Program-made: the position numbers and the translations under genes
Assembly (NCBI RefSeq): GCF_052119705.1
Contig: NZ_JBGQOP010000020.1
Span: 1 to 59,983 of the forward strand
Direction: 5' to 3'
DNA from: Oceanimonas sp052119705
GTDB lineage: Bacteria > Pseudomonadota > Gammaproteobacteria > Enterobacterales > Aeromonadaceae
DNA: 59,983 nucleotides
Part shown: one piece after another, positions 16,380 to 23,826 of the stretch
Numbering within the stretch: position 1 is the stretch's first letter
Layout: each line of letters starts with the position of its first letter
Notes under the pieces: model-generated
The model's input: only the letters and a program-made list of their open reading frames with translations
Database searches by the model: none
What the model was told of the DNA's origin: nothing

Positions 16380-17948
16380 GTGGATTATCGGCGCTGGCTA
16401 ATGGTCAGTCTTCTGTGCCTGAGTGGGCAGATTGGCGCCCTTGAACTGAACCCGCAAGAAACGGCTGGTAAACAGTTGTTCCTGCACGGTACTGGCGCGG
16501 GAGACAGTATCATTCAGGCCCGAGTCGGGGCGGCGAGCACGCTATTGCCAGCGTCAGTCATGCCTTGTGCCAGTTGCCATGGCGCAGACGGGCGGGGCCG
16601 ACCGGAGGGGGGCGTGCGGCCCCCGTCTATTCTCTGGCGGCGTTTGACCTTGTCCTATGGTGCTCGCCTAAGCCATGGCCGCACTCGGCCACCTTATGAT
16701 GAGCAAACGTTCGCTCGTGCAGTGAGCGAAGGGCGAGACTCGGCAGGTAAGCAATTGGATCCGTCCATGCCGAGATTTGTGATGTCACAACGTGATATGA
16801 ACAATTTGACCGCTTATCTGAAACGCTTGGAAGAAGACGATGATTTAGGACTTGAAGATGAACAACTGCGGATCGGCAGTTTGCTTCCTCTGACAGGAAG
16901 CTTTGCAGAAATGGGCACCACAGTGGCGGCTGTGCTTGAAGAGGTACTGGCGCGGATTAATGACAATGGTGGTATTCATGGTCGTCGGCTGGAGCTGATT
17001 ACCATGGATCTCGGTGCCACCCAAGTGAGTGCCAAAGCGGCCTTAGATGAGTTGCAGCAGCAGGGACCATTTTTTGCCTTGCTCGCACCACTGGCGCTGA
17101 CTTTGGACGAGGAGTTGGCAGAATGGGCAGCGGCGATGGGCATTCCCCTCATAGGGCCACTTGGCCCGCAGGTGGCGTACCAGCAAAATGCCATGGTCTT
17201 TCATCCCTTGGCAGGCTTGCGTGACCAATTACTTACCTTGGGCGAATTTGCCGGCTACATGCTGCCCGCCAATGGACGCAGCGCCTTCATTGCTTATTCG
17301 GATGTCCCTTACCAACGCGAGCTAGCTGAGTCTTTGGCAGACAAGCTGCACCGCTCTGGTTGGCCTGAGGTACAGTTGTTGGATGGCCGCCAACAGCAAG
17401 AGATAGTCGGCATTACGGCGCTCCCCACTGCGACCACCAACCAGGCGTTATTTTTTATTGGCACCTCGGCAGACTTTGTTAATTTGGCCGCGCTATGGCA
17501 TGAGTCAGGGCTAGCCCCTTATCTGTTTGCCGCTTCGACTCAGGTCGCCGGTGACGTCTTTAATCTACCGGCATCTTTCTCCGAGCAGGTGTTTCTTGCT
17601 TATCCTTTTTTACCCAGTGATTGGAGCCCCGCGGGGGCTGCTGAGCTGGCTGCGATTCGACAAAAGCGCCAACTCAGTGGCCGAACTACCACACTGCAGG
17701 TACAGGCTTATTGTGCTGCTGTGTTACTGGGTGAAGGCCTTAAGCGTGCAGGTCGTGATGCCAGCCGAAAAAAATTGGTAGCGGCACTGGAAGCGCTTCA
17801 TGGTTTTAATACAGGCTTGAGTCCGGCGTTGAATTTTGGACCCGGTAAACGAGTCGGTGCTGCCGGCGCTCATGTGGTGACGGTAGACCTTGAACAACGG
17901 CGTTTTCGGCCGGTCGGGCCTTATCTGCGTATAGAGGACTCGCTATGA
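16380..17948 (+). CDS. Cytochrome c / periplasmic binding protein (ABC substrate-binding fold) fusion
   Basis: A 522-residue exported protein from GTG 16380 with a signal peptide (MVSLLCLSGQIGA). The N-terminal third is a c-type cytochrome: heme motif CASCHGADGRGRPEGG (about residues 62-77), with a likely axial Met in MPRFVMSQRDM near 135. From about residue 160 a type 1 periplasmic binding fold starts (LRIGSLLPLTGSFAEMG, INDNGGIHGRRLELI), like Leu/Ile/Val-binding proteins. No ABC permease or ATPase lies nearby, so the binding fold probably senses or docks rather than imports. The heme could take electrons from the oxidase. It overlaps the next gene by 4 bp. Confidence 0.85.
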   Translation: MDYRRWLMVSLLCLSGQIGALELNPQETAGKQLFLHGTGAGDSIIQARVGAASTLLPASVMPCASCHGADGRGRPEGGVRPPSILWRRLTLSYGARLSHGRTRPPYDEQTFARAVSEGRDSAGKQLDPSMPRFVMSQRDMNNLTAYLKRLEEDDDLGLEDEQLRIGSLLPLTGSFAEMGTTVAAVLEEVLARINDNGGIHGRRLELITMDLGATQVSAKAALDELQQQGPFFALLAPLALTLDEELAEWAAAMGIPLIGPLGPQVAYQQNAMVFHPLAGLRDQLLTLGEFAGYMLPANGRSAFIAYSDVPYQRELAESLADKLHRSGWPEVQLLDGRQQQEIVGITALPTATTNQALFFIGTSADFVNLAALWHESGLAPYLFAASTQVAGDVFNLPASFSEQVFLAYPFLPSDWSPAGAAELAAIRQKRQLSGRTTTLQVQAYCAAVLLGEGLKRAGRDASRKKLVAALEALHGFNTGLSPALNFGPGKRVGAAGAHVVTVDLEQRRFRPVGPYLRIEDSL

Positions 17949-18904
17949 AGAACATTAAAAGAGGCTTATTGATCCTCTGGTGTTGTGCACAAGTTGGCTC
18001 CGTATGGGCTCAGGCGGTGGGCGTGGCTGCTAAGGTGAACGGGGTCGAGATCAGCAATTTTCGACTCGAGCGTCATTTTGCCGATTATTTGTTGGCTCAG
18101 GGGCGCAGTGTGGGCGCCATTCGCAGTCCGAATGTGTATAAGCGGCTCAAGACAGAGGCGCTGGAGCAGCTGATCGATAAGGAGCTATTGTGGCAGGAAG
18201 CACAAAAACGTGGCCTTAACGTGGATCCGGCGCGGGTGCAGACCGCGTTGAAAAAATTAAAAGCCGCCTTTGGCAGCCCGGAGAATTTTGCTCGACGGCT
18301 AGCGCAAGAGGGATTTGACGAAGCAAGTTATACGGATTATTTAGGGCAGGAGCTGGCGGCCATGATGATGCTGGAGGCGCTTACTCCTGTGTCTGCGCCA
18401 CTAGCCGCAGAAGTGGATCGGCTTTATCAGCTGAACATGAAACAGTTTGAACGCCCAGAGCAAATACAGGCCAGACACATATTGCTCAACGTCAGCTCTG
18501 CGTCGGATAAGGAGTCTGTAGCCGAGGTGCGTCAGCAGATCATCGGCCTGCAACAGCAATTAAATCAAGGTGCCGACTTTGCCGCGTTGGCGCGCCGTTA
18601 TTCACAAGACAGCACGGCGCAGCAGGGCGGTCTGCTGGATAACTTTCAACGCGGTGACATGGTTCCGTCATTTGAAACGGCGGCCTTTGCTTTGCTACCC
18701 GGAGCCGTCAGCGAGCCGATACTGACCCAGTATGGTTGGCATTTGATCAAACTCGAACAACGCCACCCTGCGGTGTCCATGCCCGAGCAAGAAGCCAAGG
18801 CGCTGATCAAACGCCAGCTGGCTACCGAGCAAGTCACCCAAGCGCGTGCCGAGGCCCTCACGCGGTTGCGCTCTGATAGTGAGCTTGTTGTCTTGTCCCG
18901 TTGA
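17945..18904 (+). CDS. Periplasmic parvulin-type peptidyl-prolyl isomerase
   Basis: A 319-residue SurA/PpiC-like foldase. It has a signal peptide (LLILWCCAQVGSVWA), a helical SurA_N-like chaperone region (about 25-165) and one parvulin domain (about 170-275) with ARHILLNV, FAALARRYSQDSTAQQGGLL and PGAVSEPILTQYGWHLIKLE. It is the last gene of the oxidase unit and starts in an ATGA overlap with the cytochrome fusion. In this place it most likely helps fold the 1944-residue oxidase in the periplasm before export; that client is inferred. Confidence 0.9.
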   Translation: MKNIKRGLLILWCCAQVGSVWAQAVGVAAKVNGVEISNFRLERHFADYLLAQGRSVGAIRSPNVYKRLKTEALEQLIDKELLWQEAQKRGLNVDPARVQTALKKLKAAFGSPENFARRLAQEGFDEASYTDYLGQELAAMMMLEALTPVSAPLAAEVDRLYQLNMKQFERPEQIQARHILLNVSSASDKESVAEVRQQIIGLQQQLNQGADFAALARRYSQDSTAQQGGLLDNFQRGDMVPSFETAAFALLPGAVSEPILTQYGWHLIKLEQRHPAVSMPEQEAKALIKRQLATEQVTQARAEALTRLRSDSELVVLSR

Positions 18905-18917
18905 TAGTGAATTAATT

Positions 18918-18931
18918 CCCCAGTATTGGGG
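18918..18931. promoter_or_regulatory. Candidate activator palindrome before the secretion operon
   Basis: CCCCAGTATTGGGG is a perfect match to CCCCA-N4-TGGGG and part of a longer palindrome TTCCCC...GGGGAA. It lies 14-27 bp behind the foldase gene, so it could also serve as that unit's terminator hairpin. It sits only about 36 bp upstream of the -24 element. Confidence 0.45.
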
Positions 18932-18966
18932 AATTCCCCCTTAGCTTCCCCGACTTTTCCTCACTT

Positions 18967-18983
18967 TTGGGGAAACGCTTGCC
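18967..18983 (+). promoter_or_regulatory. Sigma54-like promoter of the secretion/curli-export operon
   Basis: TTGGGGAA-ACGC-TTGCC has GG (18969-18970) and GC (18981-18982) 10 bases apart. The -24 box lacks CACG. The predicted leader before the receiver gene is about 130 nt. Confidence 0.45.
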
Positions 18984-19123
18984 ATATCTTATCAAAACCT
19001 CGGCTATTGCTATGAAATAGCGGCCCAGCTAACTATTTTTTCTGGCCTGAAGTATGCATGTTCATGTTTGCAGGTGTGATCTTCTAACAGGAAAAGATCC
19101 CATACAAATAGGAATTCTCCTTT

Positions 19124-19678
19124 ATGAATAACAAAGTGTTGATCGTCGAGGATGAGCTTATTTTTGGACAGAACCTCCAGCTTTATCTTGAGGCACAGCA
19201 GTTTGATATTCGAATTGCCAGAGACGGAGCCTGTGCTATTAACTTGGTACAGGAACATTTTACGCCTGACATTATCGTACTCGACTTTCGTTTACCCGAT
19301 ATGTGCGGATTGCAGGTATTAGATCAAATTGGTTCATGTTGGCAGGGGCAGTGTGTGCTAATGACTGGCAACCCGAGCAGTGAAGTGAGTGAGCTGGCGG
19401 CTCAGCACGGTATAAAACACCTGTTATTTAAACCCTTTCCGTTAGCGGAGCTGATGCGTTCAATTCGAACTTTGATCAATAGCAGCCAGCAGGGACAGGC
19501 CGCTCAGTCAGATCTAGCACCAGAACGTAGACGTCATCAGAACGAGCACTTTCCATTACAGATGTATGACGGCACTTGGATACAGGTTGATAGACGTCAG
19601 TCTCAACAAGATGAGCGTTTAGATGTAAGCCGCCAGCAACAGGAGTTATTTAAGAATAATTGCCGAACAAAGATGTGA
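19124..19678 (+). CDS. Receiver-domain protein without a recognisable output domain
   Basis: A 184-residue protein. Residues 1-118 are a response-regulator receiver: acidic pair EDE 9-11, phospho-Asp 54 (IIVLDFRLPD), Thr81 and Lys103 (FKPFPLAEL). The remaining 65 residues are polar, Gln/Arg-rich and show no DNA-binding motif. It opens the secretion operon, 9 bp before the ATPase gene, where it could gate the ATPase or act as a phosphate sink for the kinase at 1356. Function beyond phosphotransfer is not assignable. Confidence 0.8.
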   Translation: MNNKVLIVEDELIFGQNLQLYLEAQQFDIRIARDGACAINLVQEHFTPDIIVLDFRLPDMCGLQVLDQIGSCWQGQCVLMTGNPSSEVSELAAQHGIKHLLFKPFPLAELMRSIRTLINSSQQGQAAQSDLAPERRRHQNEHFPLQMYDGTWIQVDRRQSQQDERLDVSRQQQELFKNNCRTKM

Positions 19679-19687
19679 GGTACGGTC

Positions 19688-21415
19688 ATGGATAGACGGT
19701 CTTTAATGATGGGACATGAATTAGATAATTTTACCGCCTCGACGGCCGGCATCATGTCTCGTCTCGATGCCGGGTTATTAAGTCAGGCCCGAGTATTGTC
19801 AGATGCCAGTGGGCGCCGGCTCTTGGTGGAGCTAGAAGAATTAGCCGAGCTCACGGGCGATGAATTTACCCAGCGCTTGGGTAAAACACTGCATTATTCG
19901 GTGCTGGATGGCGAATGCTTGTTTTCATGCTCACCTTGTTTCGAGCGCGTGCCACTGGCACAAGCGCTCAAGCGAGAGTTTGTCATGATCCAGCTGGAAG
20001 AGCAGCGCGTGGGAGTGTTTGCCGATCCGTTCGATGATGTAGGCCTAGCTTGGATTGACACTTGCCTAGACGGGGCTCCTTTGTATCTGGTTCACAGAGA
20101 AGCGCTGGTTGCTTATCTCGCTCGCCACGAAGAGACGTATCAAGCGGTTGATACCTTACATACCGAGACTGAGCTTGCTGATCACAGCGACAGTTTATTG
20201 GAAAACTTATCGCTGACCAGTATTAGCGAAGATCCCAGTTTGGTGGTCAAGCTGGTTAACTCCACTCTCTATGATGCGCTGAAAATACACGCCAGTGATA
20301 TTCATATTGGCATGACAGGCCAAGGGCTGGTCATTAAATATCGTATCGATGGGGTGTTGAATAACATCAACCGAGTGCAAGGTAATGACATTGCGGAACA
20401 GGTTATCTCCCGCGTTAAGGTTATGGCCGAATTAGATATTGGCGAAAAACGAGTGCCTCAAGATGGCCGTTTCAAGATTGCCATCAAAGGCCGACAGGTT
20501 GACTTTCGCGTCTCTATTATGCCGAGCATTTTTGGTGAAGACGCTGTGTTGCGGGTGCTCGATAAACAGGAACTGGCGGACAAGTCACAGGGCGTTCGCC
20601 TTGAGTCTTTAGGTTTTGAAGAAACTACCCTGCGGCATCTGCGACGGTTGGCAGCCGAACCCTATGGCATGGTGCTGGTAACAGGCCCCACCGGCAGCGG
20701 AAAAACCACCACTCTTTACGCTATGTTGACTGAGATTAATCATGGTGTAGATAAGATCATCACCATCGAAGATCCGGTCGAATATCAATTGTCTGGCGTG
20801 TTGCAAATTCCGGTTAATGAGAAAAAAGGCCTGACCTTCGCGCGTGGGTTGCGCTCTATTTTGCGCCACGATCCAGACAAGATCATGGTCGGCGAAATTC
20901 GTGATCCCGATACCGCGCAAATCGCCGTGCAGTCCGCACTGACCGGCCACTTGGTGTTTACCACCATTCATGCCAACAATGTGTTTGACGTCATTGGCCG
21001 TTTTACTCAGATGGCCGTGGATCCCTATAGCTTTGTGTCTGCTCTGAATGCGGTACTCGCGCAACGCCTGCTGCGTTTGGTGTGCCCCTCTTGCGCCGCT
21101 CCAGTGATGCCAAGCGATGACGAGCTGCAGGCTTCAGGCTTGGATCGAGCCAAGGTCGAGCACTTTCATTTCGTGCAAGGGGCGGGTTGCGGCCATTGCC
21201 GTGGTACCGGTTATTACGGCCGCACTGCCATCGCCGAACTACTGCAATTAGATGATGAGCTACGCCAGCTGATTATTGATCGCAAACCGATAGCCGAGCT
21301 CAAAGAACTTGCCTGCCGCCGTGGCCTGCACTTGTTGCGCAGTTCGGCATTGGCGCTGGTGCGTGAGGGGCGAACCACTCTGGAGGAGATCAACCGTGTC
21401 ACTTTTGTCGACTGA
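19688..21415 (+). CDS. gspE: Type II secretion/type IV pilus assembly ATPase (GspE/PilB family)
   Basis: A 575-residue cytosolic motor. It has an N-terminal GspE_N-like region (about 20-160) and a AAA ATPase core with Walker A GPTGSGKTTTLY (about 333-344), Asp box TIEDPVEY, Walker B LRHDPDKIMVGEIRD and His box LTGHLVFTTIHAN. Zinc-binding cysteines lie in CPSCAAP and CGHCRGTGYYGR near 466-505, as in GspE and MshE. It powers pseudopilus extension. The gene is followed by PilM/N/O-like genes rather than GspL/GspM, so the system is closer to pilus-type architecture. GTGAGG precedes the ATG. Confidence 0.93.
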   Translation: MDRRSLMMGHELDNFTASTAGIMSRLDAGLLSQARVLSDASGRRLLVELEELAELTGDEFTQRLGKTLHYSVLDGECLFSCSPCFERVPLAQALKREFVMIQLEEQRVGVFADPFDDVGLAWIDTCLDGAPLYLVHREALVAYLARHEETYQAVDTLHTETELADHSDSLLENLSLTSISEDPSLVVKLVNSTLYDALKIHASDIHIGMTGQGLVIKYRIDGVLNNINRVQGNDIAEQVISRVKVMAELDIGEKRVPQDGRFKIAIKGRQVDFRVSIMPSIFGEDAVLRVLDKQELADKSQGVRLESLGFEETTLRHLRRLAAEPYGMVLVTGPTGSGKTTTLYAMLTEINHGVDKIITIEDPVEYQLSGVLQIPVNEKKGLTFARGLRSILRHDPDKIMVGEIRDPDTAQIAVQSALTGHLVFTTIHANNVFDVIGRFTQMAVDPYSFVSALNAVLAQRLLRLVCPSCAAPVMPSDDELQASGLDRAKVEHFHFVQGAGCGHCRGTGYYGRTAIAELLQLDDELRQLIIDRKPIAELKELACRRGLHLLRSSALALVREGRTTLEEINRVTFVD

Positions 21416-22208
21416 ACGTTATATCGCCATCTTGGGGGCTGACGGTGTGGGTCTGTGCCGGCGCTCTAAGGATGGCCTAGAGTGGTTGGGCCGAGTGAAT
21501 AGCAAAGAAGGAGAGCGCTCGAACTGGCCCGCGGCCACAGCGGCGCTGACGGACTTATTGGGGATGGTGTCAAGTCAGCGCCAAAGTGAGCTTTGCATAC
21601 TGGTTTCCAATCATTTTATCCGTTACTGCCTGCTGCCTTGGAGCGAGCACATAGCTTCGCCTCGGGAGTTGGAGAGTTATGCTCGTATCTGTTTTGAAGA
21701 AATCTATGGCTCCTTAGGCAACGAGTGGCACTTTCGTTTTTCCCCCCAAGCCCGCGGCCAAGCGCGGTTATCTGCGGCAATGCCAGCGGCGCTGATTGCC
21801 AATTTGCAGCAGATCGCGAGTGAAAGAGGGTGGCGACTAAGGTCGATACAGCCTTATCTGATGAGTGCATTCAACCACTTTGCCAAAACACTGCCCAAGC
21901 AGGATTTCTTATTTATTCTCGCCGAACCGCAACGCAGTACCTTGTTGCTGGCGCTGGGAGGGCACTGGGTCCATGTGCGTTCGCTGTCGAGTCTTGATTC
22001 CGATCAGGCGCTGGCGACCCTGATTGCGCGAGAAACTGAGTTGCAAAAACTCGAGGGCATGTCGGCGGCCCCCGTGTATTTACATGCCCCAGACCGATTC
22101 AAGGCGCCACCCGCCCCCGTTTGTGGAATCCCTATCTATCCTCTTGGCTGGCCATTATCAGAGGCCAGTGAGGATCACCTCTATACCATGGCCATGGCGG
22201 TAGTCTGA
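21396..22208 (+). CDS. PilM/MshI-like cytoplasmic assembly protein
   Basis: About 270 residues from GTG 21396, which has GGAGGA 8 nt upstream and overlaps gspE by 20 bp; an upstream ATG in the same frame lies deep inside gspE and is unlikely. The protein has an actin-like opening (RYIAILGADGVGLCRR) and an ILVSNHFIRYCLLPW segment typical of PilM, MshI and the cytoplasmic half of GspL. No membrane span is visible. Such proteins link the ATPase to the PilN/PilO pair encoded next. Sequence conservation is weak, so position supports the call as much as sequence. Confidence 0.75.
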   Translation: MSLLSTERYIAILGADGVGLCRRSKDGLEWLGRVNSKEGERSNWPAATAALTDLLGMVSSQRQSELCILVSNHFIRYCLLPWSEHIASPRELESYARICFEEIYGSLGNEWHFRFSPQARGQARLSAAMPAALIANLQQIASERGWRLRSIQPYLMSAFNHFAKTLPKQDFLFILAEPQRSTLLLALGGHWVHVRSLSSLDSDQALATLIARETELQKLEGMSAAPVYLHAPDRFKAPPAPVCGIPIYPLGWPLSEASEDHLYTMAMAVV

Positions 22209-22209
22209 G

Positions 22210-22755
22210 ATGCGTACACTCGAACTCGATTTTCATTCCAAACCCCAAGCGAGCCCGCTGGGTTGGAGTCTGCTGGTGCTGGGTACACTCGCCGTTATGG
22301 TGGGTCTGTTCTATCAATGGCAGTTAACTGTGGCCACCGCCGAGCAGCAAAAGCAATTGGCGAGGGTTGAGCAGGCATTACCGGGGACTAACTTGGTCAA
22401 CGGCGTTGGCACTGTTGGCCTAAGTGTGATTCAGGAGACAGAACTGAAAGAAATTCGTCGTGTTTCTGAGCAGATGAACCGTCCTTGGGAAGGATTGTTT
22501 ACTATGCTTGAAAAGGCTTCACGTGAGAACGTATCTCTGTTGCTGCTGGCGCCGGATGCGCACAAACGGCAATTGCGGATCTCGGCGGAATCTCGTGATC
22601 TGCCGGCTATGCTGGCCTTTCACCGTCAGCTGGAACAAAGCGATGAGCTCAGCGATGTTTCTCTGCTCAGTCACGAGATAGTCAAGAGCGTTGCCGAGCA
22701 ACCAATCCGATTTAATCTACTGGCGACCTGGGAGGTGAATCATGAATATCCCTAA
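22210..22755 (+). CDS. PilN-like inner-membrane assembly protein
   Basis: A 181-residue bitopic protein. A short cytoplasmic N-terminus (MRTLELDF) is followed by one hydrophobic span (about 19-38, LGWSLLVLGTLAVMVGLFY), a coiled-coil stretch (TAEQQKQLARVEQALPG) and a small alpha/beta periplasmic domain. The short N-terminus is the PilM-binding signature site of PilN proteins. The gene starts 2 bp after the PilM-like gene and overlaps the next by 14 bp, giving the usual M-N-O order. Confidence 0.75.
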   Translation: MRTLELDFHSKPQASPLGWSLLVLGTLAVMVGLFYQWQLTVATAEQQKQLARVEQALPGTNLVNGVGTVGLSVIQETELKEIRRVSEQMNRPWEGLFTMLEKASRENVSLLLLAPDAHKRQLRISAESRDLPAMLAFHRQLEQSDELSDVSLLSHEIVKSVAEQPIRFNLLATWEVNHEYP

Positions 22756-23290
22756 GTTGATCCTGCAAGAGCAGTGGCAACGATTAGGTCGGCCAGGCTG
22801 GCTGGGTAGTCTCTTGTTACTGTTGACACTCGCTTACTCTGCCTTGGTGTTATTGCCACAGTGGCAACATCTAGCAGGGCTTGAACGACGTACCACTCAG
22901 GCCGTTGAATACCGTTTGCGACTGGATCAAGGATTAGATATAGCAGTGGCGGCGCCTGGGCAACAAGTGGATGATTTCTATCAAACTCTGCCCGCGCAGT
23001 TGGATGCCACGGCGGCTATCGACCGCATCTACGCGCTTGCCAAGCAAGAGCGCATTGCTCTGTCTCGTGGTGAATATGCACTGGGAGTGGATCCTAAAAC
23101 CCAGTTGGCACGCTACCAGATAGTGTTGCCGGTGAGTGGCAGCTACCCTCAGCTGCGGCGCTTTCTCCATGGCTTATTGGCCGAATTGCCTGCTGTGGTA
23201 TTGGAAGAAGTGGAGTTTAGGCGTAAGCAGATTGCCGACTCTCAACTCGAGGGCCGAATTCGCATGACGCTCTATTTGTCGAGGTTGTGA
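22742..23290 (+). CDS. PilO/GspM-like inner-membrane assembly protein
   Basis: A 182-residue bitopic protein with a cytoplasmic N-terminus, a membrane span near 20-40 (WLGSLLLLLTLAYSALVLL), a helical linker and a ferredoxin-like periplasmic domain (AIDRIYALAKQERIALSRGEY, YQIVLPVSGSYPQLRRFLHGLL). PilO proteins pair with PilN to join the inner-membrane platform and the secretin. The stop codon overlaps the ATG of the next gene. Confidence 0.75.
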   Translation: MNIPKLILQEQWQRLGRPGWLGSLLLLLTLAYSALVLLPQWQHLAGLERRTTQAVEYRLRLDQGLDIAVAAPGQQVDDFYQTLPAQLDATAAIDRIYALAKQERIALSRGEYALGVDPKTQLARYQIVLPVSGSYPQLRRFLHGLLAELPAVVLEEVEFRRKQIADSQLEGRIRMTLYLSRL

Positions 23291-23826
23291 TGCATAACCG
23301 CAAACGGCTGTATTGGATAATTTTTTTGAGTGTGGCCGGCGTGGTGGCCATTATTCCCGAGTATTTTCTTACGGATGAAACGGATACAACGACAGTATCA
23401 TCCGCAGATTTATCAATGACTAAGCAAGGGCCATTGGCCGCATTGCGTTCAGGCTCTGAGTCGACAAAGAGCAGCAAACCAAGTGCTGCCATCTCTAACA
23501 ACCGGGCGGTCAATGCCGATCTGTTTGCCGCACATAGTTGGTATGTGGCACCAAAGCGAGCACCTGTCGCCCTGGTCCCCGTCTCTTTACCACCACCACC
23601 GGCCAAGCCCATGACTCCGCCTTTACCTTTTCGCTTTATTGGCAAACTGGATGACAGCCAAAAAATACGCGTTTTCTTACAACAAGGAGAAAAAGTGCAT
23701 GTTGTTAGTCAGGGGGATGTGATTGACGGTACTTACCGAGTAGACGGGGTCACCGATGATGGGATGACATTGCTCTATTTGCCTTTGCAAGTGACTCAGT
23801 CTCTGAGTGTGGGGAGCAAACCATGA
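23290..23826 (+). CDS. PilP/GspC-like periplasmic connector
   Basis: About 178 residues. One N-terminal span (YWIIFLSVAGVVAIIPEYF) is followed by a long Ser/Pro-rich linker and a C-terminal beta domain (PFRFIGKLDDSQKIRVFLQQ...VVSQGDVIDGTYRV) matching the HR domain of GspC and the fold of PilP. These bind the secretin N0 domain and so select the outer-membrane partner. The chosen ATG overlaps the preceding stop (TGATG); GTG at 23287 is an alternative. It overlaps the secretin gene by 4 bp. Confidence 0.75.
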   Translation: MHNRKRLYWIIFLSVAGVVAIIPEYFLTDETDTTTVSSADLSMTKQGPLAALRSGSESTKSSKPSAAISNNRAVNADLFAAHSWYVAPKRAPVALVPVSLPPPPAKPMTPPLPFRFIGKLDDSQKIRVFLQQGEKVHVVSQGDVIDGTYRVDGVTDDGMTLLYLPLQVTQSLSVGSKP

